Shown: piece by piece, positions 1-8,659 of the stretch
Layout of the letters: each line of letters opens with the position of its first letter
Numbering within the stretch: position 1 is the stretch's first letter
From: Plebeiibacterium sediminum
Lineage (GTDB): Bacteria > Bacteroidota > Bacteroidia > Bacteroidales > Marinilabiliaceae
NCBI RefSeq assembly: GCF_026013605.1
Contig: NZ_JAPDPJ010000028.1
Location: forward strand, 1-64,000
Length of the DNA: 64,000 nt
Direction: 5' to 3'
Made by a program: the position numbers and the translations under genes
Notes under the pieces: generated by a model
The model's input: the letters and a program-made list of their open reading frames with translations, nothing else
What the model was told of the DNA's origin: nothing
Database searches by the model: none

Positions 1-56
1 AGTTTAAATTCAGGAACTGCTTTACAAGCTTGTTGTAGGTAAGATTCTCTACTCAT
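1..56 (-). CDS. Start of a leftward gene cut by the window edge
   Basis: An ATG on the minus strand at 56 opens a frame that stays open to the left edge and reads MSRESYLQQACKAVPEFK. The composition looks like a real protein N-terminus rather than random sequence, and the gene would diverge from the permease at 457. Only 18 residues are visible, so no family can be named. Confidence 0.3.
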   Translation of the reverse strand, partial: MSRESYLQQACKAVPEFK

Positions 57-391
57 TACAATTGTATTTAAAAATTAATAATGGTAGAAGATGTAGTTAT
101 CATACGAATTTTGTTAGTTTTAGCCTAAGCTCCCGCTCTGCGGGTTTAGTTCAACACGCTGGAATAAAGCATGGCTGGGTTCGCTCGTCCAGACATCTTA
201 GTCATACCGTCTTAGTCCCCCTGGCGGGTGACACGACACCACGACTAACGCGCCACGACTTCATCCAGCAAACGTGGTGCCGCATAATGACGAATCCACC
301 TCCGAAAGCCATTGTAATAAATAATAAAATAAACATATCCATTAATAAAAAGGCTTATTGATTGGGTTGTGAATTTAATATTCTACAAAAG
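57..391. other. GC-rich noncoding island between divergent genes
   Basis: The stretch from about 125 to 310 is much richer in G+C than its surroundings. It contains a perfect short hairpin (CCCGC-TCT-GCGGG), a 7-bp inverted pair CACCACG/CGTGGTG, and repeated CCACGACT and CTTAGTC words. A 99-codon plus-strand frame spans it but has no convincing protein character. It may be a remnant of a mobile or repetitive element; I do not recognise it. Confidence 0.35.
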
Positions 392-428
392 TACAAGATA
401 AAAAGATGTGTTTTATTCTTATCTTGTA
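392..428. repeat. 10-bp inverted repeat upstream of the permease
   Basis: TACAAGATAA at 392-401 is matched perfectly by TTATCTTGTA at 419-428, with a 17-nt AT-rich loop, ending 28 bp before the permease ATG. It could be a terminator for something upstream, an mRNA leader hairpin or a repressor operator; sequence alone does not decide. Confidence 0.4.
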
Positions 429-456
429 TACAATAGATCATTTAAATCATTAATGT

Positions 457-2595
457 ATGGCTGTAAAAGATAAACTAAAAAAAGACTTAGGATTGTTCGA
501 TGTTTTTGCCATTAGCACAGGTGCAATGTTTAGTTCTGGATTTTTTTTATTGCCAGGTATTGCCTCTCATTATACTGGTCCATCCGTATTTTTAGCGTAT
601 TTATTAGCTGGAGTTTTAATATTGCCATCTATGTTTAGTATTGCTGAAATATCAACAGCTTTACCGAAATCAGGTGGTGCATATTTCTTTCTGGACAGAA
701 GTTTAGGTCCTGTAATGGGAGCAATTGGAGGTTTGGGGACTTACTTTGCATTGATGCTAAAAACGGCTTTTGCGATTATTGGTATAGGTGCTTATGCCGC
801 AATTTTTTGGGAAGTACCGGTAAAAATGGTTGCCATTGTTGTAACCCTTTTATTCATGATTTTAAATCTTGTAGGGGCAAAAAAAACATCTGCATTCCAA
901 AAAGTGTTTGTAGTATTCCTAATCGTAATTTTAGTAATTTTTATTTTCAATGGTATGCTATCCATTTTAAGGATGGAATTCGTTAATAAGGATTCTGTTG
1001 GTAACCAGTTTACGCCATTCTTTTCCAATGGAATAGAAGGCTTGTTTGCAACAGTAGGTTTTGTTTTTGTGTCTTACCTTGGATTAACAAAAATAGCAAG
1101 TGTTGCTGAAGAAATTAAAAAACCCGAAAGAAACATTCCTTTAGGAATGATACTCTCTTTAGTTGTAACAAGTCTTATTTATGGCTTAGGTGTTTTTATT
1201 ATGGTTGCAGTAATTCAACCATCAGAATTAGCCAACGACATGGCTCCAGCAGCTACTGCTGCCAAACATATTTTTAAATGGTTGCCAGAAAATGTGGGAG
1301 TAATGGTAATGTCAATAGCTGCTCTTGCTGCTTTTGCATCAACAGGAAATGCAGGTCTTCTATCATCATCACGTTACCCCTTTGCCATGGGGCGTGATAA
1401 ATTATTTCCTGCTGTTTTTTCCAAAATAGGGAGTAATGGAAGCCCGATTGTTGCCATATTGCTAACAACTGCAGTAATCATATTATTTATACTTGTTTTA
1501 TCCGAAGAAGGAATAGTAAAGCTTGCCAGCACCTTTCAACTGCTTATTTTTATTTTTGTCAATTTCTCGGTTATAGTATTTAGAAAAAGCAAAATAGAAT
1601 CATATGATCCTGGTTATTTATCGCCTTATTATCCGTATATGCAAATTGTAGGCATAATAATTTCTTGTGTGCTCATTATTTATCTTGGGTGGATGCCCTT
1701 TCTTTTTACTTCTGGAATAATAATAATGGGTTTACTTTGGTATTATTTCTATTCACGGGGGAAAGTTAAACGGGAGGGCGCTATATATCATTGGTTTGCA
1801 CTTTTGGGTGAAAATAGGTACGATGAGTTAGAAAATGAGTTGATGGAAATATTAAAAGAAAAAGGTCTTCGCGAAGGCGATCCTTTTGATGAAACGATCA
1901 TTAAATCTAAAATTTCAATTATCAAAAAAAAGACCGATTTTGAGGCTATTTTAAATAAAGTCTCTGATGTTTTTTGCGCTAATTTTAATCTTTGTAAAGA
2001 AAATGCTATTGAAAAATTTATTAATTCTGCTTCCGATGACTCATATATAGCCATACCAAATGTGGTGGTTTTTAATGCGAAGTTCAAGGGTGTTATATAT
2101 CCTTCAATGCAAATAGTTATTTGCAAAACACCAATAGATGGTAAACTTCCATTTAAAGACTATGGAATAAAAATGCCGGTTCAAATCTGCGTGTTTTTAG
2201 TTAATTCTGTTGAAAAGCCAAAGCAACAATTGCGCATGTTGTCAAGGCTTCTTGATATTTTAGAGAGAGAGGATATTGTGAAAGCCCTGCTAAATATGGA
2301 TAGTCATCGTGAAATTAAGGAATATTTGTTGCAGAATGAACGTTTTGTAAGCATAAAACTATTAAAGGGAACCCCGCAAGAAGAGATGGTTGGTCGTCAA
2401 TTAAAAGAGATTAAGTTACCTAAAGATGTTTTAATAGTATTAGTAGAAAGGGATAATAAAACTTTTGCACCTAATGGTTCTACAATTTTGATGAATAATG
2501 ATATTCTAACAATACTTGGCGAAGCTAAATCTATTTCAAAATTATACAAAGATTATCTAACCTATGAAATTAAGAAAATAGATACTAGTTCTTGA
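457..2595 (+). CDS. APC-family permease fused to a PTS EIIA-like and a TrkA-C-like domain
   Basis: This 712-residue protein starts with an amino acid-polyamine-cation permease core (roughly residues 10-435, about 12 hydrophobic segments; early motif around ISTGAMFSSGFFLLPG). A cytoplasmic tail follows. Residues ~470-620 resemble a type 2 PTS EIIA domain, and residues ~635-705 (GRQLKEIKLPKDVLIVLVER, then NDILTILG) resemble a TrkA-C ligand-binding domain. Substrate is probably an amino acid or related organic cation. In the EIIA-like part the IPH motif that carries the phospho-histidine reads IPN (Asn535), so the domain probably cannot be phosphorylated and may be purely regulatory. The permease call is firm, the tail domains fairly firm, the substrate unknown. 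It stands alone, with no partner gene downstream. Confidence 0.85.
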   Translation: MAVKDKLKKDLGLFDVFAISTGAMFSSGFFLLPGIASHYTGPSVFLAYLLAGVLILPSMFSIAEISTALPKSGGAYFFLDRSLGPVMGAIGGLGTYFALMLKTAFAIIGIGAYAAIFWEVPVKMVAIVVTLLFMILNLVGAKKTSAFQKVFVVFLIVILVIFIFNGMLSILRMEFVNKDSVGNQFTPFFSNGIEGLFATVGFVFVSYLGLTKIASVAEEIKKPERNIPLGMILSLVVTSLIYGLGVFIMVAVIQPSELANDMAPAATAAKHIFKWLPENVGVMVMSIAALAAFASTGNAGLLSSSRYPFAMGRDKLFPAVFSKIGSNGSPIVAILLTTAVIILFILVLSEEGIVKLASTFQLLIFIFVNFSVIVFRKSKIESYDPGYLSPYYPYMQIVGIIISCVLIIYLGWMPFLFTSGIIIMGLLWYYFYSRGKVKREGAIYHWFALLGENRYDELENELMEILKEKGLREGDPFDETIIKSKISIIKKKTDFEAILNKVSDVFCANFNLCKENAIEKFINSASDDSYIAIPNVVVFNAKFKGVIYPSMQIVICKTPIDGKLPFKDYGIKMPVQICVFLVNSVEKPKQQLRMLSRLLDILEREDIVKALLNMDSHREIKEYLLQNERFVSIKLLKGTPQEEMVGRQLKEIKLPKDVLIVLVERDNKTFAPNGSTILMNNDILTILGEAKSISKLYKDYLTYEIKKIDTSS

Positions 2596-2989
2596 CAAAT
2601 ATGCTAACACTTAGCCTCTAATGTAGGGTTGCTTGCATACCCTATAAATTGTAGGGTTTGTTGAACTAAACAATATTCCAGCAACTAATCTGTAAGGTGT
2701 TAATCATGTGATTTTTACTTATAGTGTTTTAAATGGCATTTTTAAAGCTTTTTATATGGTTTTATCGTTGTCATTTTTGTGATATTTCAGCTAATAATGA
2801 ATCCTTTTATTAATTTGTTGCACTTGATAGTAATACTGTTTTTTAACCACTGTTTTAACAAGAGGATATAGCATTCCCATTTACGCTTAATGGCATATTT
2901 GTTAGGTTTTTGGTATTAGAATATACGATAACGCAACCGTTAACAATAAAAATCATCAACTAAGCATTAATACAAATCATTCAGAAATT
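2596..2989. other. Noncoding gap with one copy of a dispersed ~65-bp repeat
   Basis: No plausible gene was found in these 394 bases. Positions 2603-2668 resemble 60958-61022, including an identical 16-mer TTAGCCTCTAATGTAG, so a short dispersed element follows the permease stop directly. The rest is AT-rich and probably includes the promoter of the lipoprotein at 2990. Confidence 0.4.
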
Positions 2990-3550
2990 ATGAAAAAAAG
3001 TATTTTATTATTAGTTGCCGTTGCTTTATTTACAAGTTGTGCAAAAGAGAGCTTAAATGTAGAAAAAGAAGAGACTGAATTCGTATGCAATTTAGGCTTA
3101 AAATTTGTTTTCTTAAATGAGCTTAATCAGGACTTAATAGAAGAAGCAAATTTTAAATCTTATCCAATAACCTTTAAGGATAGTTATTCCGAAATATCGA
3201 ATGATGATTTAACCAAATATCAGAATGAAGTGTATTTTAATGGGAATGCTAATGTTTTGTCACATGATTCATACATCAATAAAAATGTTTGGGAAACCAT
3301 TGTATATGGATTTGATAATATATCAAACTATGAAACCTATGTGCATTTTCAGGATAATTCAGTGGATACTATTTTAGTACAATATTTATTTACTACAGAA
3401 TGTTTGGGAAGAAATTATTGTGCAGAAATAGCAAAGGTTTTCTACAATAATAATCTTATTTATTCAAGAGAAAATGATGCTGCAGATTACATATTTATTA
3501 CAAAGTCGGGAGTTGATACAGCAGTAGAATTAAAGTATGCAGATGAGTGA
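2990..3550 (+). CDS. Small secreted lipoprotein of unknown function
   Basis: The 186-residue product begins with a lysine-flanked hydrophobic signal (MKKSILLLVAVALF) followed by the lipobox TSC, so it is probably lipidated at Cys17 and held in an envelope membrane. The mature part is acidic and rich in Asn and Tyr, with two Cys in a TECLGRNYC segment that could form a disulfide. I do not recognise the family. It is monocistronic: a strong hairpin terminator follows at 3586-3637 and the next gene is convergent. Confidence 0.65.
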   Translation: MKKSILLLVAVALFTSCAKESLNVEKEETEFVCNLGLKFVFLNELNQDLIEEANFKSYPITFKDSYSEISNDDLTKYQNEVYFNGNANVLSHDSYINKNVWETIVYGFDNISNYETYVHFQDNSVDTILVQYLFTTECLGRNYCAEIAKVFYNNNLIYSRENDAADYIFITKSGVDTAVELKYADE

Positions 3551-3585
3551 TTGTTAACGCCAAAATATTTAGTGTGATACAAAAC

Positions 3586-3637
3586 AAAAGCTACTAAAAC
3601 TAAAACTGTAAGAAGTCTTAATTTTGGTAGCTTTTTT
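3586..3637. terminator. Terminator between convergent genes
   Basis: AAAAGCTAC (3586-3594) pairs with GTAGCTTTT (3627 onward), followed by a T run; on the minus strand the hairpin is followed by an A/T-rich tail as well. It would stop the lipoprotein transcript and possibly the CDGSH transcript. Confidence 0.6.
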
Positions 3638-3649
3638 CATAAAAGAATG

Positions 3650-3838
3650 TTATTCAGTAAATCCTACCTTTCGGTGTGATCCATCGCAAAAAGGTTTGTT
3701 TTTTGATGCTCCACATCGGCATAAATATGGGTTGGTATATTCTTTTGTTGTACCATCACTTGTTGTAATAGTTACTACGCCTTTTACTGCATATGGTCCA
3801 TCTTTTAGGGCTTCAATATCCAATTTTAAATTTTCCAT
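3650..3838 (-). CDS. CDGSH-type iron-sulfur protein
   Basis: The 62-residue protein ends with the mitoNEET-type signature CRCGASKNKPFCDGSH, giving the 3-Cys/1-His ligand set of a labile 2Fe-2S cluster. Such small bacterial proteins are soluble electron-transfer or redox-sensing factors; the exact role is not known. No signal peptide is visible. It is a single-gene unit, convergent with the lipoprotein at 2990. Confidence 0.9.
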   Translation of the reverse strand: MENLKLDIEALKDGPYAVKGVVTITTSDGTTKEYTNPYLCRCGASKNKPFCDGSHRKVGFTE

Positions 3839-4066
3839 AATATTAATTTTATATGTTTAATTTTAATACAAGCATAACAACCATTTATATTTTTTGTTTA
3901 AAGTTTCGATAAAAAAGAGCTACAAATATTTTGCTTTGAAGGTGAGATGTTTATTATAATTGATTGTTATAGTTGCAATTATGGTTTTTAAGAAAAGAAA
4001 TTTATTTTATTAAATATGTAGCAGGAAAAGGGTTATAGTAGTCATAATAAAAGACTCTACTAATTA

Positions 4067-4331
4067 AAGAAACGCTATGCAGAATTGAAGTTAGAAAGTG
4101 ATTTTTATAGTAAAATACATGCCTAGCCTATAAATAGCACCAGAAAAGAGGTTAGGAAATATAAACCTTGGAGACAGCTTAATGATCCTGAATTTCCGGT
4201 TTTGATATCCTTATGGAGATCACTAGATTTATAGAGAAAGTAAAGATGCGCTTTCTGAAAGGTTTTCAAATGCTATTTTTTGTGACTATTTCTCAATGCG
4301 GGCATATTCCCTGGGACTAAAATTTAACTGA
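4067..4331 (+). pseudogene. Possible decayed coding remnant in a 600-bp gap
   Basis: The gap 3839-4433 has no intact gene. From 4067 one frame reads plausible protein (RYAELKLESDFYSKIHA), crosses a TAG, and continues (KYKPWRQLNDPEFPVLIS). Near 4230 the sense shifts frame and continues (ESKDALSERFSNAIFCDYF, then MRAYSLGLKFN) to a TGA at 4329-4331. One stop and one frameshift in otherwise protein-like text suggest a dead gene. Family unknown; chance cannot be excluded. Confidence 0.35.
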
Positions 4332-4433
4332 ATTTGAACAAATATTGAAGGAATTTTATAGTTTAGCTAAATGTCAATAAATTAGTAAGTTCTAATTAGC
4401 TAGTTAATAAGATAATGCATAAACCAATAAACT

Positions 4434-5108
4434 ATGGAAAATACCACAGCAAACAAATTTTTAATTTTAATTCAGCATCCTGAAAAGGCGAGGTTTCTTG
4501 TTTCTGAACAAATAAAAAATGTAGGTTTAATTGGTGCAATTTTACTTGATCTGGCTTATGAGAAATGTATTGAGATTGAAAATGGAAAACTTATCGTTAA
4601 ATCTAATCACACTAGACTGTCTGAAACGCACAATAAAATTCTGGAAGAGTTAAGAAATTCATCCAGAATTAGAAAGATAAAAAACTGGATTAACAGATTT
4701 ATAAGAAAAGTACGAAAGTATCAAAAAGAACTGCTGATAGAGCTTGAAAGAAAGGAATTTGTTTCGTTAGAACACAAAAAGTTTTTAGGTATCAGGTATT
4801 ATAAATGTAGTTTGGTAAATGCTTCAATGCGTAATGGTTTAATAGAAGATTTAAGAGCCTTGGTGTTTAGCAATAAGGATATTACAAACGAAGATGCTTT
4901 GATGCTAAGTTTAGTTGATGCTTGTAAAATGTATAAAATTATTTGTAAGGATAGGAAAGAAATTAAGCTGTGCAGAAAGAGGTTGAAAGAGATTGTAGAG
5001 TTGAATTTAATTTCAGAGGGTGTAGATAAAGTTATTAAAGAAATGCAGACAGTAGTGATAGCTGCTGTTATGGCATCAACAGTTACAGCTACTGCAGGTT
5101 CAAATTAA
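4434..5108 (+). CDS. GPP34 (GOLPH3-like) family protein
   Basis: The 224-residue, mostly helical basic protein has the GPP34 pattern: an N-terminal segment NVGLIGAILLDLAYEKCIEI, the region linking membrane-binding helices, followed by helices rich in Lys/Arg. Eukaryotic GOLPH3 binds phosphatidylinositol-4-phosphate; the role of bacterial homologues is unclear. No signal peptide is present, though the C-terminus carries a hydrophobic stretch (VVIAAVMASTVTATAGSN) that may insert in or lie on the membrane. The gene lies 34 bp upstream of the acetyltransferase and may be co-transcribed. Family assignment is by motif reading only. Confidence 0.65.
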   Translation: MENTTANKFLILIQHPEKARFLVSEQIKNVGLIGAILLDLAYEKCIEIENGKLIVKSNHTRLSETHNKILEELRNSSRIRKIKNWINRFIRKVRKYQKELLIELERKEFVSLEHKKFLGIRYYKCSLVNASMRNGLIEDLRALVFSNKDITNEDALMLSLVDACKMYKIICKDRKEIKLCRKRLKEIVELNLISEGVDKVIKEMQTVVIAAVMASTVTATAGSN

Positions 5109-5142
5109 ATTCGTAATCAAGAAATTAATACACTAAAAAATT

Positions 5143-5763
5143 ATGTCAGGGCCAGATAAAGACACCAGATTTCCGTTAGAGAATTATAATCGACTTTGTT
5201 TTTTGAAAAATGTTGTGAAGAATCCGAATATTATTGTTGGAGACTACACCTATTACGATGACTTTGATGATGTTGAAAATTTTGAGAAAAATGTAAAGTA
5301 TCATTTTGATTTTATAGGTGATAAATTAATAATTGGTAAGTTTTGTATGATTGCTTCAGGTGTAAATTTTATTATGAATGGAGCCAATCATTTAACAAAT
5401 GCAATTACTGCTTATCCGTTTGCTATTTTTGGAAATGGTTGGGAAAAAGCAATGGACAAAAAATCATACCCTCAAAAAGGTGATATAAACATAGGGAATG
5501 ATGTTTGGATTGGCCATAATGCTACAATAATGGCTGGCGTAACTATTGGCGATGGGGCAATTATTGCTGCAAATTCAACTGTTGTTAAGGATGTAGAACC
5601 CTACGCTATAGTAGGAGGAAATCCGGCACAAGAAATAAGAAAACGATTCTCAGAAGATAAGATTGAAAAATTATTGGAAATTAAATGGTGGGATTGGAAA
5701 AAAGAGAAAATAACTAAAAATGTACAGAATCTGACTGGTAATGATTTGAATGAATTGATTTAA
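5143..5763 (+). CDS. Vat/CatB-type xenobiotic O-acetyltransferase
   Basis: The 206-residue protein is a left-handed beta-helix acyltransferase. Hexapeptide repeats run from about residue 58 to 165 (IGDKLIIGKFCMIASGV, then INIGNDVWIGHNATIMAGVTIG). The family's catalytic His is present as His83 in NGANH, in the excursion loop. The N-terminal and C-terminal (WWDW) flanks match streptogramin-A/chloramphenicol acetyltransferases (XAT class). It would transfer acetyl from acetyl-CoA to a hydroxyl; resistance is possible, but many chromosomal members have unknown substrates. Confidence 0.85.
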   Translation: MSGPDKDTRFPLENYNRLCFLKNVVKNPNIIVGDYTYYDDFDDVENFEKNVKYHFDFIGDKLIIGKFCMIASGVNFIMNGANHLTNAITAYPFAIFGNGWEKAMDKKSYPQKGDINIGNDVWIGHNATIMAGVTIGDGAIIAANSTVVKDVEPYAIVGGNPAQEIRKRFSEDKIEKLLEIKWWDWKKEKITKNVQNLTGNDLNELI

Positions 5764-5787
5764 ATAAGAAAAATCTTTTATAGCTCC

Positions 5788-6264
5788 ATGAAGTTTTTGT
5801 TTTGCCTCATATTGGGCGTTTTAAGTAGTTTGTTTTTTGCTAATTCAATTATAAATAAGGAAGATGTAAGATCAAATACTAAAGTTAAAATAGTAACAGT
5901 TAGCAGTGTTTTAAATGATCAATTATTTCAAGATATTGATTGTTGTTTATTGGCAAAACATGAAATAGAACAAGTTGACTTAAATGATTCTATAATTTAT
6001 TTAGTAAATAAATGTGAAGATAATATAGTTGGAATACTTGCCCGAAAGTGTAACTATCCTGATGGGATTTTAAGTAGTGAATCATCGATAAATAATGATA
6101 CAATAACTACTGTAACTATTACCGAATCTATGGGGGATTATTTTCAAGAATATTATGAATTAATACGAGATTCGTGTATATGTAAATGGACTGTTGTTGA
6201 TTACAAAAAAATAGAATTCGAAAAGGATTCTGTCAGAACTATTCAACGAATTGACATTCAGTGA
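5788..6264 (+). CDS. Hypothetical secreted or membrane-anchored protein
   Basis: The 158-residue product has an N-terminal hydrophobic segment (MKFLFCLILGVLSSLFFANS) that can serve as a signal peptide or anchor, then an acidic, Asp/Thr-rich body with five scattered Cys (DCCLL, KC, KCNY, DSCICK), which suggests disulfides after export. I do not recognise the family. It starts 24 bp after the acetyltransferase stop, so the two may share a transcript. Confidence 0.55.
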   Translation: MKFLFCLILGVLSSLFFANSIINKEDVRSNTKVKIVTVSSVLNDQLFQDIDCCLLAKHEIEQVDLNDSIIYLVNKCEDNIVGILARKCNYPDGILSSESSINNDTITTVTITESMGDYFQEYYELIRDSCICKWTVVDYKKIEFEKDSVRTIQRIDIQ

Positions 6265-6497
6265 ACCTTGTTGAATCTTTGTGAAAAATAAATTAATCTT
6301 ACCTTATTGATGAAAATATCCTTAAACCCTGAATTTTTTATCAACACTTTACTCCAGATCACTTTATACTCGAAGAAATGTAATTGATATTAGGGCTATT
6401 ATCTTTAAAACATGTATTTTTGCCATTCTTTTATGATTTAGAATAATATCAGATTCTTCCATGTGCATCAGTATATGCACTCAAAAAAGTAAAAAGC

Positions 6498-7418
6498 ATG
6501 AATATAAATAAATCGCAATTCACAAAATATGTAGACAGCAATAATACGTGGTTGTCAAAATCTGAAATTCAGGAATTTAGTTTTACAGATTATGGTATAA
6601 AACCCACCGTATTAGAAACTGAAGCCGAAGTTGGTAAAGCAATGTTAAACGAGCTTTATAGCACAGCTGAATTAAAAGAAGGAGATATAAATATTGCGCT
6701 TCTTGGAGGTAGAGGGGCACAGGAATTACATCGCCTGTTGGGTGAAATAGCTAAAACTGATGAACAGGATGCATTGCTTGCCAGATTAAATGTTTTTACT
6801 CAGGATGCTCTGGCTCCAATGGGTATGGGTAATAGCTTAAGCTTTGTTCGTGATTTTGAGAGAATTTTAGGCGACGCTTTTTTCAAAAAAATTAAAAGCT
6901 TCACTCCAATGCAAACAGATACAGATGATTTGGAAGCTGCACTAATTGGATATCTTACTAAAATGGAAGAATTAGGAGGTTTGGATATCTTTTTTATTGG
7001 TCACGGACCAGAAAAAAATCATGCATCGCACCTTGCATATATTAAACCATTTTCAGGAGCTAAATATCATCATGTGGCTGGTTTAATTCCAATATCCAGC
7101 AGTATTTTAGAACATCATATCAGTAAATTTAAGGCTGGTGGTAGCGTTGTGAATGAAAAGGATGAGAAAGAATGTCGCTCTGCGGAGTATATTCTTACAT
7201 TAGGACCTGCTGCAATATTACAGGCTAAAAAGATTGTTCAGTCAGTAGTAGATGCAGAAACAGCTCCTGCAAAAGTGCAAACTTATGCCAATGTGCTGAA
7301 TACTCAACTAAGTTCAGATAAAGAAGAGTTGGAGCAGCAATTAAATGCAAACCCAGGTCTGTGGATCAGATTGCATTCCAACACTAAATCTTTTGTATTG
7401 CCAAACTTAGGATTGTAA
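6498..7418 (+). CDS. NagB/6-phosphogluconolactonase-superfamily protein
   Basis: The 306-residue protein carries the two landmarks of the NagB/6PGL fold: a phosphate-binding GG loop (IALLGGRGAQELHRLL, residues ~66-80) and a catalytic-region motif (IFFIGHGPEKNHASHLA, residues ~167-183) resembling the GxGPDGHxAS of glucosamine-6-phosphate deaminases and 6-phosphogluconolactonases. Length is a little above the ~260 usual. It probably acts on a sugar phosphate in the cytoplasm. Which reaction cannot be settled from sequence; the Asp of the standard motif is Glu/Lys here. A single gene with ~230 bp of upstream DNA. Confidence 0.7.
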   Translation: MNINKSQFTKYVDSNNTWLSKSEIQEFSFTDYGIKPTVLETEAEVGKAMLNELYSTAELKEGDINIALLGGRGAQELHRLLGEIAKTDEQDALLARLNVFTQDALAPMGMGNSLSFVRDFERILGDAFFKKIKSFTPMQTDTDDLEAALIGYLTKMEELGGLDIFFIGHGPEKNHASHLAYIKPFSGAKYHHVAGLIPISSSILEHHISKFKAGGSVVNEKDEKECRSAEYILTLGPAAILQAKKIVQSVVDAETAPAKVQTYANVLNTQLSSDKEELEQQLNANPGLWIRLHSNTKSFVLPNLGL

Positions 7419-7663
7419 GATTATAATTCACACCGCTGAATACTCACTTATTGAATCAAATCTCATGGTAAAAGTGGGTATTCAGAATAATACAGTTACT
7501 TAACAGTAACTTAAACCAGCTTTTGCAAAAATTGCGTATTCTTGTTTTTTTGAGTACTGAGAATGGCATAAACTCATTTTTAAAGAAGTTTAAAATAATC
7601 CCAAATATATGAACTTAATGCCATGTAAGATGCTTTTATTATAAAGCATGATGAGGAGATAAT

Positions 7664-8524
7664 ATGATAGATTTACATACACATACAACAATTTCAGATG
7701 GAACATTAACGCCGAAAGAGCTGATGCTGGAGGCAAAAAAAGCCGGAGTATCTGCTATTGCAATTACAGATCATGATACCATTGCAGGTCTGGGAGAGGC
7801 GCAACAAGAGGCGGATAAACTTGGTGTTAATCTGATAAATGGAATAGAATTTAGCACTGCCTTTGGCAAAAATCGTCTACTTCATATATTAGGACTTGGG
7901 ATAGATCCTCAAAGTGAAGGATTCTTGCGTGTTTATAATAAATATCGTCAGGAGAGATCAGATCTGTTAACAAAGGTTTTTGAAAAACTTCGTTCTATGG
8001 GTGTTGAAATAGAGCGTAAAGATGCAGAGCCATTTATTTGTGGTGGTTTAATGGATCGTCAGGCCATAGCAAAATGTTTGGTTCATAAAGGATATACTAA
8101 GAATGTAAAAGAGTCCTGGATCAACTTTCTGGATAAGGTTGATTATTTTGAAGGGGAACTTATTAAACCTGCGGATGCATTTAAAGCCATTCATGATGGA
8201 GGGGGTAAGGCATTTTTGGCTCATTATCATTTAAATATTGGTCTGAAAGGCTATTCTGATGAAGAAGCTCGTTCTTATCTGAAACAACTAAAAGAGTTTG
8301 GTTTGGATGGAATGGAATGTTATTATCCATCATTTACAGAGGAAGATAAACAGCGATGTTTAGCATATGTAGATGAATTTGATTTTATAAAGTCGGGAGG
8401 ATCTGATTTTCATGGAGCCACCAGAGCACATGTAAAAATAGGCGTAGGTTCCGGGGATTTAAATGTTCCGGATGAACTATTGGAACCTATATGCCCTGAA
8501 TTATTAGAGCTTATCAGTAAATAA
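7664..8524 (+). CDS. PHP-domain metal-dependent phosphoesterase
   Basis: The 286-residue protein opens with the PHP motif MIDLHTHTTISDGTL, followed by TDHD (residue ~37) and a later SGGSDFHG, the His/Asp ligands of a trinuclear metal site. Its length and layout match the bacterial YciV/RNase AM-like branch (3',5'-nucleotide phosphatase or 5'-to-3' RNA trimming) rather than DNA polymerase-associated PHP domains. Cytoplasmic, no signal peptide. The ATG was chosen because the conserved motif begins immediately after it. Confidence 0.85.
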   Translation: MIDLHTHTTISDGTLTPKELMLEAKKAGVSAIAITDHDTIAGLGEAQQEADKLGVNLINGIEFSTAFGKNRLLHILGLGIDPQSEGFLRVYNKYRQERSDLLTKVFEKLRSMGVEIERKDAEPFICGGLMDRQAIAKCLVHKGYTKNVKESWINFLDKVDYFEGELIKPADAFKAIHDGGGKAFLAHYHLNIGLKGYSDEEARSYLKQLKEFGLDGMECYYPSFTEEDKQRCLAYVDEFDFIKSGGSDFHGATRAHVKIGVGSGDLNVPDELLEPICPELLELISK

Positions 8525-8659
8525 TAAGCTGAGCATACTTGGTAAAGTAAAATTGCCATTAAAATAAAATTCCCATGTCGGCATAAAAGCTAACATGGGA
8601 TTAAGAAACATTAGTGTATTCAGAAAACAATAGAATTCAGATTCTATTGCAATATTTTG

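Noticed and set aside
62-361. 99-codon plus-strand open frame across the GC-rich island
   Set aside because: Composition (HTVLVPLAGDTTPRLTRHD) is that of translated structured noncoding DNA, and it contains hairpin arms; no domain, signal or start context supports a protein.
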